Assembly (NCBI RefSeq): GCF_029962835.1
Contig: NC_080588.1
Location: forward strand, 28,815,501 to 28,879,500
Source: Magnolia sinica
Taxonomy: Eukaryota; Streptophyta; Magnoliopsida; Magnoliales; Magnoliaceae
Direction: 5' to 3'
Length of the DNA: 64,000 nt
Each line of letters starts with the position of its first letter. Within the stretch, counting starts at the first letter, position 1. Shown in pieces: positions 20,171 through 31,512 of the stretch. The notes under the pieces are model-generated. The model did not search any database. It was given only the letters and a program-made list of their open reading frames with translations, and was not told where the DNA came from. The translations under genes were made by a program, and so were the position numbers.

Positions 20171-23100
20171 CTGTTATGCAATAAGAAGTTTCAGCCAGAT
20201 TAGCACCTCTCGACAATAGAAAGAAAGGAAAAAGAAAAAAAAGAACAATGAGTTCGAAGGGCTATTTTTGGACAGCAGGAAATCCGGAATTCTGTTAGAT
20301 TCAGATTCTGGTAGGTCTCTAACCTGCCATATAGGAAAAATATACAAAAAGACCTGTCCTTCAGCGTGGAAAGCCCTGCTGCTACATTGGGAAACTCCAC
20401 TTGAAGTTAAGTTCTCCAATGTCACCCATTTATGAGGTTTTCCCCCACAAAATGACAAGCCGATTCCAATGCAACAAGTGCAAGTTCCAACAAAATCAGA
20501 TTTAATGAGATCTGCATTGCCCTTTTCCAACTGTCCAAGAATATCCTAAAGCAAAAACAATGTTGAAAATGTTTAATGGAACATATCCAAGCATATCACC
20601 AGTTCCTTTCTCTGAAGGGGGCCGAACCACTACATGCATTGTCGTGACTCCCCCACCAACATCACATATCGGGCTCTTGCACTCTTCCAGTGTTCTGTTG
20701 TTCTCCAATATCTTTCCAGCATTTATTAACTTGACATCGTTCACCGTCCTCGGACCATTCTCCTTCTCTGGTCAAACAATAATAAGGCTGCATTTTTTTA
20801 ACCAATGATAAGACTGCAAATGCAATTAGGAAACCTAAAAAGGTCTTTTTTCTGATCGATAACAATCAGAAATGTGAATAATAAAGCATCCCATGACAAG
20901 TGCATATGGTATATGTATCTCAGATGTATGCAGAGATTTCAGTATCGGTATTGATGCACCCTTGGGATACAGAAACATATCCGTATCGCATGGGAAATAT
21001 TGCATGTTTAAGGAGACGTATCGCTGTCTGAGGGAAGCATTGGGAAAATGACAAAAAATTTCAAATGGAACTTCTAGAGATGCTAAGAGAGACGTGCTTA
21101 TACACGTAGAACTCAAAACATTACAAAAAACAAGTAGGCATAATTAGTTTCCTTTGTATAGAGTCCTAAACTATGCACTTTCTGAGAGAACTGATGCAAC
21201 CATATCCAAAAGGAGTCCACATCATTCATAAATCACATAACGCTACTAACAAAACAAGAACAATACATCCAAAAACTCAAAAAAGGCAGTAACAAATACA
21301 TGTGCCCACCACATCCCACCAAGAGGTTCCCCAAAAAAAAAATCCCCAGAAAAATGTTTTTTCCCATTTTTTTTTTTTTTTTTTGGAATAATACTGAATT
21401 TATTGAAGCTACAACAATGTGTTCCTTGTCCGTTATGATACACCCGTAAAGGCCGATACGTATAGGTAACGGCCATGACCGTTACGCAATGCGGGGGGTG
21501 AAAAGGAGCAGTTAGTTTTTTGAGACCATATCAACCGTTATGGTGGCCGTAAAGGCCGTTACAAGGCATAACAACTGTTACTCTCGTAACGGTCGAAAAA
21601 CGATCACTTAAAAAAAAAAAAAAATCATTTTTCCTCTCTTTTTCACTTATCTCATTCCAAAAACTCTCCTATATCATTTTACAACAGATTTCAACCACTC
21701 TTACTATAGCTTTTAAGCTTAAAACTATGGATTGAAGTGATTTGAGCGAATAGAATCTCCGAGGGCCTTTTTTTCAAAAAATTGAAAAAGTAGTATTTAC
21801 GCCTTTTTCTGATTTCTAGTTCTAATGCTTGATTGTGATGTGTAAACATCAGAGACATAATCATATTAAACAATTCACTTGACAGCCAGATACAACACTC
21901 TGACCAAAGAGTGGACCGTTACACTACTATAAACATATTCAAAACAAAAAATGAATACATATTTGAAATATTTACATTATTCTTGATTTTCTAGATATTT
22001 GTTCAGAATTTTTCAGGCAAAAGAAAAGTTTCAATCGTTATGAGGGTTGTAACGGTCGTTACGCCCCCATATTGGCCGTTATGGCTGATACCCGTATCGG
22101 TAATGGTGGTGACCGTTACGGCCACCGTTACCGATACGGAATACCTTGAGCTACAAAGGCAAAGAAAAAGAAAACATAAATAGAAAGGGAAGTCAAAAGA
22201 AAAGAAAATACAAAAACAAAACAACCAGACGACTAAGGCACCCACTCCCTAATAAAAAGATAATCCCTACTAGAACGGCTTCTATTCCTGAAGCAACAAT
22301 CATTTCTCTCAAAGCCAGAGGGTCCAAATGACCGAGAGGAGTGCAATCCTCCACTTAGCAGAATTCTTCTTACCTGGCCCAATCGAGTGCCAAGCATGGA
22401 ACAAAATGGCCAACGAGCTAGGCATCACCCACTAGACGTCGAACAAACGAAAGAAACTGCTCCAAACCTCCCTTGCCAGATCACGATGAATAAATAAGTG
22501 ATCCACCATTTCTGCGTCCTTCAAACAAAGAAGGCATCTATTGGGGAGCACCATGCCTCTTTTGCGAAAATTGTCCACAGTCAAGATTCTGTTCCTTCCA
22601 GCCAGTCAAGTGAAAGTGGCAACCTTTGGGGTGGCTCTGTACGAGCACATAGCAGCTGTATGATAATGGGGAGCCTGGACCACAAAATTTGATATCAAAG
22701 AGAAGATAGATCTCACCAAAAATAAACCAGACTTTTCAAACCTCCAAACCAGAGAATACTTAGTTGCTAGATTAGGCTGAATCCCCTACAAACAGGAGAG
22801 AAGGCAAACCAGCCCAGCAAATCTCCTCATCCAAGAGGTTTCTTCAGCAAGGAGGAACCTAGACTCCACCATCCCTCGAGAAAGAAAAGTAGCTGACAAC
22901 TGAAACATCCGAATCTGGGCAGAGCCCAGCCAGTCTAGTAAGGGCGGACCCAAGATTTGACTACCCACACCAAATATCTTCCTATAACCTGACCCAAGAA
23001 CCATCCCCAATGGAGAAACTCAATCCCTCAAAGACCTTAGGTGGAACCCTGGCAATGGCTTTCCAAATATGGGATGCACGATAGAAGGATGCTCCTTTAT

Positions 23101-25910
23101 CCACCACCCCATCTAGGGAGACCCATACTTTCCAAAAACAATGGATTTCCAGAAGCTATCATCCTCCACCCCAAACCTCCAAACCCATTTACCAATCAAA
23201 GCTAAGTTGACCTCATCAAGCTTCTTGATCCCAACCATTGATACACATCACATGTCTTCACGAAGTTGGAGTACTTTATAATGGAACCCTCATGATATCT
23301 CGTTTCATTTCAAAATATCGCAAGATATCATCAATATAATGCAATGTTATTTGCGCAACCAGGGAATTTTATAGTACCTAGTTGTTTTGTATGAGACACT
23401 GGCAATACCGATAATATCAACCAAAATAATGATACCGAAAACACTGGATGAAGGTAATAATCGCCGCATGACAGTATTGATAAGTCAGACACGTGTCACA
23501 GATTAGGAAAAAGAGAACCTTAGTTTCGAGATGTGATCAATATGCTATTGAGGAATCTTATGATGCTCGACCAGATGCATAAATCCTCAGGCTTTCAGTT
23601 TCAATAAGTAGTACAGGTTGTTCAGAAATCCAGACAGTTGTCGCCTGGCTGGCCCCACCATGGTTGGACCACCTCCAGAAATCTCCTCAATAGGACTGGT
23701 GGCCAGCAAATAGATGGTTAAGAAAAGAAATATAGAAACATTCCACATTCAAACCAAAAAAGACCAAGATGGGATGGTCCCCAGTCTGGGAGATTTTCAG
23801 TGCAATCAACAAAGGGGATTCATTGTGTCAATGGCCTAGATCAATTAACCATGGAAGCCCACTTGATAAACACAAAACCAACAATACAATGTTTATTCTT
23901 GGGTCAAGGATCATATGTTTCCTATCTACAATTTCATGCAGGTAAAGCATTTCTAGCTATCTATATTCTAGATACACTTTTCCATAAATTATGTTTTTAA
24001 TAATTAATATTTATACTATAATCTGTTTCAACATTATAAATTATAAATGTATGGTTGTATCAGTCGGTCGGGTTTTCTAGTGTCGACAACTACTATGACA
24101 CTAATGTAGGCAACCATGTCATCATGCATGCATGCATGGGAAAACATCAATGGTGAATGCAACAAATTAGTTCACGGCTCCGAAATAAAAGTACAGAAAA
24201 GAACAGAGAGTGGTTAAGCCGGTTTTGATGATGGATTAATTCTTAAAATCCTGCAACATCATCATCACCATCTACCTTATCCCAACTAAGTGGGGTTGGC
24301 TACATGAATCCTATTCTGCCATTCAGATTCGTGATGGAAGTTATGGCATAAGTTTGTCACCGGCTTCCAACCTAACGCAACCCTCCTCCTTTATCCGGGC
24401 TTGGGACCGGCAACGAGAGCACAAAACTCCCACAGGCGCAATGTAATAGACTATTACATAGGTCGATTACAATCAACTGCTATCTAATAGTCTATTACAT
24501 AGATTGATTGCAATCAACAAGTTGATTATAATCAATGAGTTTCTTGAGAATCTGCAACAAAATATATATTTATAATCTTCCAGTTTATTCTGAAATCGTG
24601 CATCCCCCCACCTCTCTTCCAGTTCATTTTGTTTCAGTTCTAATACTTTAACAGAACAGGTGAAGTTCAGAAAAACTAATGTTTCCTGAAATGATTATCT
24701 GTGATTTCTGATGTTTAATTAATCAAGTATTTGTTAGTCTGAACTACTATCAATTAGTTTCTATTGGAACTATTTGAATATTCTTTATTTCCTTTGTCTT
24801 TAATGTTTTCTTGTTTATTTACTTAAAGTTGTTATTTATTTGTATATGGAAGTGTCCCTGTGCTTAGATTTTTTAAGTTTGCCGCACTGGACACTTTAGG
24901 ACACTTCGGCACTTGGTGCCGCCGTGCCGTGCCAAGTGTCTATGTAACACCCCCCATTAGCAAAAAGCTGCAACCTTCCCATCATGGACTGAGATTTACC
25001 AGACTTTGTTGCCCTGGAAGATTTTCATTGGGCAATGGCGACGATATTAGATTTTGGGAAGATGTTTGGTTAGGGGAAAAAAGGTTGAGGGAGATCTTTT
25101 CCCGATTAGTGGATATCTCGTCAGAAGTTAATTTGAAGGTGGCTAGGTGCTTTTCTTTTCAAGGGGAAATGTCATCTAGGCTCCCTCTTGTAGTTGAAAT
25201 TTGGATGAGTCTGAGGTCAAGGAGTTGTTGAATCTATTGTGTATGCTGAGTAAAGTTTGCCCATTGGTGTCAGATAGAGATCCATTGAGATGTTTTCATG
25301 GTAAATCTGGCAAGTTTTCAGTTAAATCTTTCTACCATTTAATTAGAGGGTCAAATGTCAATGGGGTAAATAGAACAACTAATGTGTGGAGCTATGGTGC
25401 TCCTCCAAAGGTGGCCGCTCTGGCTTTGTTAGTGGGACGGAACAAAGTGCTAACAGTAGACAATCTGTGATTCTTCTAAATGTGTGACTTCTATGTTATC
25501 AGGATGAGGACGCAGTAAATCATCTTTTCATCCATTGCCTATTTGCAAGAAAGATATGTGAAGGTTTCTTTATCATGTTTGGTACTTAGTGGGTTTTGCC
25601 GGGCTCAATTGAAACTTTTCTGCTGTCATGGCATGGTGGAGGCTAAGGGAAGAAGATCTGGCATCTATTTTTGCTAGTTGGGATATGATCAATATGGTCG
25701 GAAAGGAATCATCGTTGTTTTAGAAATTGGAAAAGAGATATTGTTGAGGTGTCTAATCTGGCCAAAGAACATTTCAAGGAACGGGGAGCCAGGGAAATAG
25801 CGCCATCTCAGTTCCTATAGTTGGGCAGATCAGTAACTAGTTTTTTTTTTTATGTTTTCTGTTTGTTTTTTGTAATCCTTTGGCTTCCACCTTTTTGCAA
25901 TAAAACCATC

Positions 25911-25955
<45 letters not shown>

Positions 25956-26515
25956 CACCACCATCAAACAATACGCATCCATCGATTATGCACCATTTTT
26001 CCTTTTCCAATCACATATGGCCATTGGTTACATTTCATTTTTAAACAATCCATCTGCCGGACAACAACAGGACATCTAGCAAAGTGCAATCAGTCTTTAA
26101 AGCATAACCCATCCATGAAGGGGCCCACCAGATGAATGGACTACATGAATGGAAGATGTAAGGATGTTAATTCAGGCAGGCAGCATATAATCTCAACAAT
26201 CAATATCATAGGATTGTCTAACAACAACAACACGTACTACTAAATCATCCTAAAATTTCACCTGTATTTGTCTACCCAAAGCAGAATATGAATCAACATC
26301 CAGAGCAAGGAAATCAATCTACAAAGACTCCCAAGAAATGAAAGGAAAAAAAAAAAAAAAACAATATAAGAAAGAAAGACACCTTTAGGCCATTGAGCAA
26401 GGATGCTTTCTTTCACAGTGGCAACACTAGTAGCAGCAGGGAATCTCTTCGGACCGATATCCGAACCATCGTGCAACCGAAACTTTATTTCCAACTGCTC
26501 CTGCACTCCAGACAT
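20115..26515 (-). CDS. MUB: Membrane-anchored ubiquitin-fold protein (MUB), three exons
   Basis: Exons 26515-26383, 20767-20600 and 20170-20115 give 357 nt, a 118-residue protein plus TGA, matching the usual MUB length of about 117-120. Residues 1-44 open with MSGVQEQLEIKFRLHDGSDI, the family signature; exon 2 carries NDVKLINAGKILENN and GGVTTMHVVVRPP, the C-terminal half of the beta-grasp ubiquitin fold. The protein ends CVCVIL: a CaaX box whose final Leu favours geranylgeranylation, with an extra upstream Cys that could be acylated. MUBs sit on the plasma membrane and dock group VI E2 ubiquitin-conjugating enzymes (known of the family). All splice sites are GT-AG: AAAG|GTGTCT, ACCAG|AGAAGG, ACTG|GTGATA and AACAG|AAAAG, both introns in phase 1. 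Introns are 5615 and 429 nt. No stop or frameshift; it appears functional. It is the only intact host gene I see. Confidence 0.93.
20600..20767 (-). CDS. MUB: MUB exon 2
   Basis: 168 nt. The first two bases complete a Glu codon with exon 1; the last base starts the Glu codon completed by exon 3. It encodes KENGPRTVNDVKLINAGK through VVVRPPSEKGT. Acceptor GACCAG, donor ACTG|GTGATA. Confidence 0.92.
21415..22148. mobile_element. Mutator-like MITE, GTAACGG family, in MUB intron 1
   Basis: 734 bp with AGCTACAA repeated at 21407-21414 and 22149-22156. The left end CAATGTGTTCCTTGTCCGT and the reverse-complemented right end CAAGGTATTCCGTATCGGT match at 14 of 19 positions. Subterminal regions are full of GTAACGG/CCGTTAC motifs (21425-21600, 22030-22140). 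The middle shares CCAAAGAGTGGACCGTTACAC with the longer copy at 16674-18960. Non-coding. Confidence 0.78.
22300..23240 (-). mobile_element. L1-type LINE 3' fragment (zf-RVT domain), minus strand
   Basis: Minus-strand translation, broken by stops, gives motifs of the zinc-finger region that follows RT in plant L1 LINEs: AGRNRILTVDNFRKRGM, a C-x2-C ... DHLFIH pattern and VWSSFFRLFDV. 5' truncated, as usual for LINEs. It lies in MUB intron 1 in the same orientation as the gene. Confidence 0.75.
23241..24257. other. MUB intron 1 spacer, with a possible decayed TIR element
   Basis: 23280-23450 holds ATATCGCAAGATATC and CCGATAATATC motifs resembling the ends of the element at 15960, perhaps a remnant without clear ends. 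The rest is AT-rich with no feature I can name. Confidence 0.35.
24258..24425 (+). mobile_element. RTE LINE / SINE-like conserved 3' segment
   Basis: Contains CATCATCATCACCATCTACC followed by TATCCCAACTAAGTGGGGTTGGCTACATGAATCC, a widespread plant retroposon segment that I associate with RTE-type LINE 3' ends and related SINEs. The following CTTATCCGGGCTTGGGACCGGC-like stretch also fits. Only this short piece is present. Confidence 0.55.
24442..24525. repeat. Short direct/inverted repeat cluster
   Basis: Two similar units, at about 24442-24478 and 24486-24521, each with a TAATAG[A/T]CTATTA palindrome followed by CATAGxTxGATTxCAATCAAC. A third partial GATTATAATCAA follows. Non-coding, inside MUB intron 1. 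Confidence 0.6.
24955..25912 (+). mobile_element. L1-type LINE 3' fragment, plus strand
   Basis: Encodes FSLGNGDDIRFWEDVWLG near 25020-25070, a strong L1 motif between RT and the zf-RVT region, then KSGKFSVKSFYHLIRG and a zf-RVT remnant with stops and shifts. It ends in an untranslated tail that passes into a (GA)n run. It is antisense to MUB within intron 1, and in the opposite orientation to the other LINE fragment. Confidence 0.78.
25913..25951 (+). repeat. (GA)n microsatellite
   Basis: Dinucleotide GA run directly after the LINE 3' end; LINE tails often seed such runs. Confidence 0.88.
26383..26515 (-). CDS. MUB: MUB exon 1
   Basis: Contains the start codon (26515-26513) and 44 codons plus one base. 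The ATG begins the conserved MxGVQxQLEIKFRL motif, so the start is secure. Donor site AAAG|GTGTCT. Confidence 0.92.
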
Positions 26516-27294
26516 CCTCCTTGAAGTATCTCTCCCGCCGGTTTTAGTCTTCTCCCCAACAAAAAATATATAAATAAATAAAATTAAAATAAAATAAATC
26601 CTAATGGTTTTTTTTTTCCCCCTCAAAATCCACTAACTTCTTGAGTTGGGTATTCAACAAAATCACACAAATAAATTTTTATGTTAAAACTCTTGCAAGA
26701 TCATTAAAAATATAGAAAAAAAAGGTGTTGGATTGGATCTTCTTTTTATAATAGAGTAAAACAAGAAGACCACCAAAATCGGTTCCTGAGTATTCAATAA
26801 AAAAAAATAAAAAAAATAAAAAACGAAAAAAAAAAAACCCACCCAAAATCTCTGCAAGATCGAGAAGAACCACTCAAAGGTAGGCAAAATCCTTCATGGG
26901 TTCTCTCCCTTTCCTATAAAAATGATCTGGGTTTCTACCTTTTCCTCAAAAGAACCACCTAAAAATTACAAAAATAAAAATAATCCTTCTTAAGCTGATC
27001 TTGGTTTCTTTCGTCCTTCCTCTCTTTTCCAAAGAACTAGTCCAATTCACAGAGAAAACTTCATGGGAAATCCTCTTCAAGCAATCTTCTGAAACTGATC
27101 TGAGTTTCCTCTCTCTCGAAATCCAATCAAAGGGAGAATAAAGAAAAGTCGGAGAAATCAAAGAAATGGAAATCTGTGGTCAATGAGAATCTGGCGTCGC
27201 CTTGCTATCAGCTCCTTCTAATCCTCGATCAGTGATTTGATCCTTGTTTCCTTTCGGAAATTTCCTTTGAAATCTTCTTCCCTCGGTTAACTTA
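26516..27294 (-). promoter_or_regulatory. Likely 5' UTR and proximal promoter region of MUB
   Basis: About 780 bp upstream of the MUB ATG with no recognised repeat until a Tourist-like end at 27295. Pyrimidine/purine-biased and rich in short A and T runs. I see no decisive TATA box and cannot place the transcription start; a 5' UTR intron is possible but not demonstrated. Confidence 0.4.
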
Positions 27295-27700
27295 GGGGCC
27301 GTTTGGCATCTAATAAGAGCTTATTTTCTTATTCTAAAAAATGTCTTATTTTGGACCTTCGCAACCTCGTTAAAAAAATATTATATATGTAACTAGCGAG
27401 ATAGTTTGCAACCATCTTATAGTTTGTGTACCGACCGAATACTTGGGTCCCACTTAGGATGTTTTATCAAACCGTTGAAGTCAAGACTGTTATTACCATT
27501 CTAGCCGTTTAATCGGTGGCCATCGAGTGGGTGGATGGTTAGAATTGAAATGCTTATTTATCCAAATTCACTTACTAGACAAATCAGATTGTTTGATTGG
27601 TCGTGGGGTCCACAATTTTGATGGTCCTCTTCTGCACGTGGGACGTGTATTGCAAAAATTGGTGGTGGACTATCACCGTTATGTTGACAAAAAATTCGAG
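27295..27700. mobile_element. Possible Tourist-like MITE end upstream of MUB
   Basis: GGGGCCGTTTGGCATC preceded by TTA at 27292-27294 matches the terminal style of the MITE at 9827. The matching right end is not visible, so the extent is arbitrary and the element is probably truncated. Confidence 0.35.
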
Positions 27701-28529
27701 GTAGAGTTGGGCATCAAGTCTGAGTCGCCCTAGATTGGGTCCAACTCGACTCAATCCGAAAATTCCATGGCCTGACCCGAATTGGATCTGATCCGGGATT
27801 GAGTCCGGGTCGCCTGACTCGATCCGATCTAGTCAACTACTGGCTTGATCCGATCCGAGTCCGACTCGGTCAGGGAAACCTAATCGGATCGAAATGGGTA
27901 CGGTTCAGATTGGTCTGATGTTTTTTTATTTTTTTGAAAATTTAAAAAAATCCAAAAAATTGTAAAATTAAAAATAAAAAATTAAATTTTTTTTCCTAAG
28001 TGATTAAATAACTAAGTGAGACTTTTTTTTTTTTTTTTTCAATGTAGTATCAGATATTCGAATGTACTTTTATACATGTGAATGAATAAATGTACCTTAT
28101 TGATTCCCATGTTTGTTTTACATTATTTAAAAAATGGTGGTGAATTTTAAATCATACACAAGGTATAGTTTCATGGAAATCTAAGCCGTTAAAGCTGCCG
28201 ACCTAACCATTGATGGTGCATGGCCTAAAAGTTTTACTGAGAGTTTAAGACGATGATACTAATTACCAAAATTTTCCATTTGAATCTCAATCACTCCATC
28301 CATCTAATAGCCATTTATTATTTAAGAGTATGCTTCATCCACAGTGTGGCTCATAATAAGAAATTAAGGGTAACATGCACATACTGACATACAGATTAGG
28401 TAAAACTAACATGCACATATTGACATAAAATGAACAAAGTAAATAGACCATGTCCAAAATCAAAAGTAAATAAACCTAACATGCACATACTGACATACAG
28501 ATTAGGTAAATCTTTCATACATTTAATAT
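27701..28529. other. Intergenic: TCGGGTC-type low-complexity block and AT-rich sequence
   Basis: 27715-27900 is a dense mix of GACCCGA/TCCGATCC-type words, a recurrent low-complexity style in plant TE termini. AT-rich DNA follows. A 34-bp sequence starting TAACATGCACATACTGACAT is directly repeated at 28371-28404 and 28477-28510. No coding region. Confidence 0.45.
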
Positions 28530-29360
28530 CCTCATAATGATGAATGCCTTTGTAGCATGTAACTACATAAACCTTGTCCATAACCGTAATAGTAACCCCC
28601 TCCTCCACCTTCACCTTCGTTGCCAGAATCATCATTCGGTTCTCTTTTTACAGATTCAACTGCAGGAGAATTTTACGATGACTCCGAACTGAATGTGTCC
28701 AAAAAATGGTCGTTCACCTCTGCTGAATTGGATAGTGAGGATGTCTTCCCATCATCCTCATTCATAGATGCAACAAGTTTTTTCAGGCGCTTTTTATAAT
28801 CTGATTTGTACGGGATTCCCAACTGCCTATAAAATGCTGCAAGACTTTTAAGAAACTTTGATGGTTTACTTGTGCCTATTTCAGTATCATGTTGTCTCAG
28901 AGGTATATGTTGTAGTCTGGTACTTGATCTGGATGCCATTTTCAAGCTTTCTTTAATGGCTTCTTTATAATCGCATTCTTTTTGTTCTCTTAAAATTCTC
29001 TCTTGTTTTTCTTCTCTACTAATTGTGGAAGGCCTGGAACCAGAGGCAGTTCCTCTACTTAATCTTTCTTTATTTATAATAGGCTCACTTCTATATATTC
29101 TTTGGTTGGTTGTATTGGTTGTAGTTGTAGGGTGAGGGGTGTAGAAAGTCTTTGTATTTGAGTCGAGAATGGCTCGAAATAAATTTCAGACTTCTTGAGG
29201 AGCTTTGTTACATAGTGCGGCATTTTCTCTCTGACAAGGCAAATGTAATTTGAGGCGATTTATTTTGTTGACAAATTGCTTTCTACACAACTTACATTGT
29301 AACTTTATCTTTCCATCTTGAGAGTAGACTTGTACTCCATAATCTCAAATATCTACTGAT
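28530..29360 (-). pseudogene. BED zinc-finger hAT-derived fragment lacking the catalytic core
   Basis: Minus strand. Near 29320-29220 it encodes CKLCRKQF...RLKLHL...C, the C-x2-C...H BED finger of DUF659-type plant hAT transposases. The frame then runs through a charged region with one stop and an open 90-codon stretch (28945-28673, including FKLxKSLAAFYRQLGIPYK-like sequence). After another stop and a frame change comes GGGGYYYGYGQG, the Gly/Tyr-rich tail type found at hAT C-termini. The RNase H-like catalytic domain and hATC domain expected between are absent, so this looks like an internally deleted, non-autonomous derivative. Similarity is judged by motif only. Confidence 0.55.
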
Positions 29361-29689
29361 GCATCATTTTCCGATAACATATCTACAAGTGTATATCTGA
29401 TTAGGTTAGGATAACATAAAAAAAAGAAGTTAAAGTGATGAATGAACGCAATTACCCAACAATATAATATGAAATTTAAACAACATTAACTAATTGAATA
29501 TTACAAATGAAAAGAGAGAAATATACATCCACCCATAACCATAATATTACAATCTAACCGTTAAAAAATAATTACAAATATCATGATATAACTTTTAAGC
29601 AAATGTAACAGAAACAGAAGGTAGTGTCTCATCTTGTAGCTGTAGGTACTGTTTCATCTTCCTTGTCACTCTCCTCTTCATTGAACTCC

Positions 29690-31480
29690 TCATCAACAGA
29701 GTTTTCTCATATTGGATGCAACCAATCCTGTGTACAAATGAGCGCTTTAACCGATTCAGGTGTAAGTGAGCTTTTATACTTGTTTACGACCCTACTCCCC
29801 GTACTAAAAGTAGATTCTGAAGCCACAGTTGAAATTGGAATTGATAATATGTCTCGTGCGATTAATGAGAGCACAAAGTAATATGAATTATCATATCTTG
29901 TCATTCACCAGTCCAAAACATCAAATTCATCGCCTTTGGATTTTACAACTAGAAGTGGCTCCTCGAGATAGTCTTCAAGTTCTGATACAGGCATTTGCAT
30001 TTAAGTCTCTTTTCGCTATGCCACGTAAGACATGAAATCATCTACCATTTCTTCTTATGGTTCATCAACAGCAGAGCTGGAACCCACTTGAGGAGCTTTG
30101 TCTTTTGCGGCGCACACATAGAAATTGTACAATTCACTAACTGCATCACGAATCTTATCAACCTCAGCGACACCCATCGCACTATACAACTTACTACATA
30201 TGAATTCAACCATCATCATCTTGTATCGGGGATCAAGAGCGACCGCAATAGCCATTACTAGACTACACTCAGACCGATACTTATCAAACTTTACTTGTAT
30301 ACCCATGGTCATTAAGTGTAAAAAGTCTACTCTACTACTGCTTTTCACAAGATATCTTTTCCCTTCTAAAGTTCTAGCAGAAATATATTTATTGTTGGAT
30401 ACTTGCTTCCCAAAATTTCTTCATATTGTTGTAAAAAACTGAAATGAACTTACGAATTGATTCAGATAGCTCTTAACTGATCATCTTTAGAAGACAACCA
30501 AATATACGCACTATCACGCTTCGCATAATGAGAGAATGCGGGTCTCAAAGCTATTGGTGAATCCAACATTTCAAAAGTTGAATTCCAACGTGTCGTGACG
30601 TACAGCTTCATCGTTCTCTGAGTTGACAAATTCAACTGCTTCACGATCTCATTCCATGTATGTAATCGTGAAGGTGACCCCCGTATGTAACTTCATACTC
30701 TCTCTTATGTTCTTGATCGTGGGATCAATTGTTTTAAGGCCATTTTGTATAATCAAGTTTAGGATGTGGGCACAACACCTAATACGAGGAGATGCAAGAT
30801 AACGAAAGTTTATGATTCTCTTGCAAAGCCTTCATTCGACATCAACATAGTGAGTAGTTAGTGACATATACCCCTTTCGTTGATTGGATGCCGTCCACAA
30901 ATCTGATGTCAGGTTAATTCGAAAAATTATTTCCAACTCTCCTTTCAACTTAAGCTTCTCGCTTTCATACATCTTCATGCACACTCTCTTTATTATTGTA
31001 TGGAAGATCTTTTTGTATTTGAGGTTAAGGCATCTGACTAGTTCGACAAAAGCAGGACTCTCTAGCATTTGAAATGGTCTTTCATTGGTAATAATTAACT
31101 TGACCATCAACTCATTTACCAGCTCTTTATTATACTTGTAGATGAACAATGTACCCTCCGACAGACCTACTGCAGATTGCGTAAATGAAAGTGTTTGTTG
31201 CCCTGATGCCGGAGTCCTCACTTTTTTACAACACTTCGAAATATGTTTCTTCAGAGGTGTGGTCAAACCATCTGCTTGCTTAGCATACTGAGTCTTGCAA
31301 TACTTGCATTGTATTTTCACAGTGCTGTTCTTCAGGGTTACTTCTTCAAAATCATCCCACACTACCGATCTCTTTTTCGCTTTTTTCACAACATATGACC
31401 GTGAGATACTAGTATCAATGGGCACCTCTTCAAGTTCAAAACCTAATCATTCATCTTCAAGGATCATCGGCGATGTAATT
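29690..31480 (-). pseudogene. hAT transposase (ricesleeper-like), decayed
   Basis: Read on the minus strand in order: a BED zinc finger (about 31360-31230; CKYCKTQYAKQADGLTTPLKKH), a 197-codon open segment (31425-30832) reaching LTSDLWTASNQRKGYMSLTTHY, a CCAHILNLIIQ-type motif, TRWNSTFEMLDSPI near 30580, FDKYRSECSLVMAIAVALDP near 30270, and the hATC dimerisation domain ([14 protein letters not shown], 29830-29770). Together these define a hAT transposase. Stops and frame changes between segments (near 30830, 30650, 30460, 30050) make it a pseudogene. Its 5' side is cut off by the inverted LTR-A at 31513. Confidence 0.82.
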
Positions 31481-31512
31481 GACAAACCGCTCGGGGTATT
31501 GGAAAGATCCTC

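Noticed and set aside
20174..20530. 118-codon minus-strand ORF as a separate gene
   Set aside because: It lies in MUB intron 2 and overlaps the phase-supported splice structure. It is at most an alternative-splicing extension.
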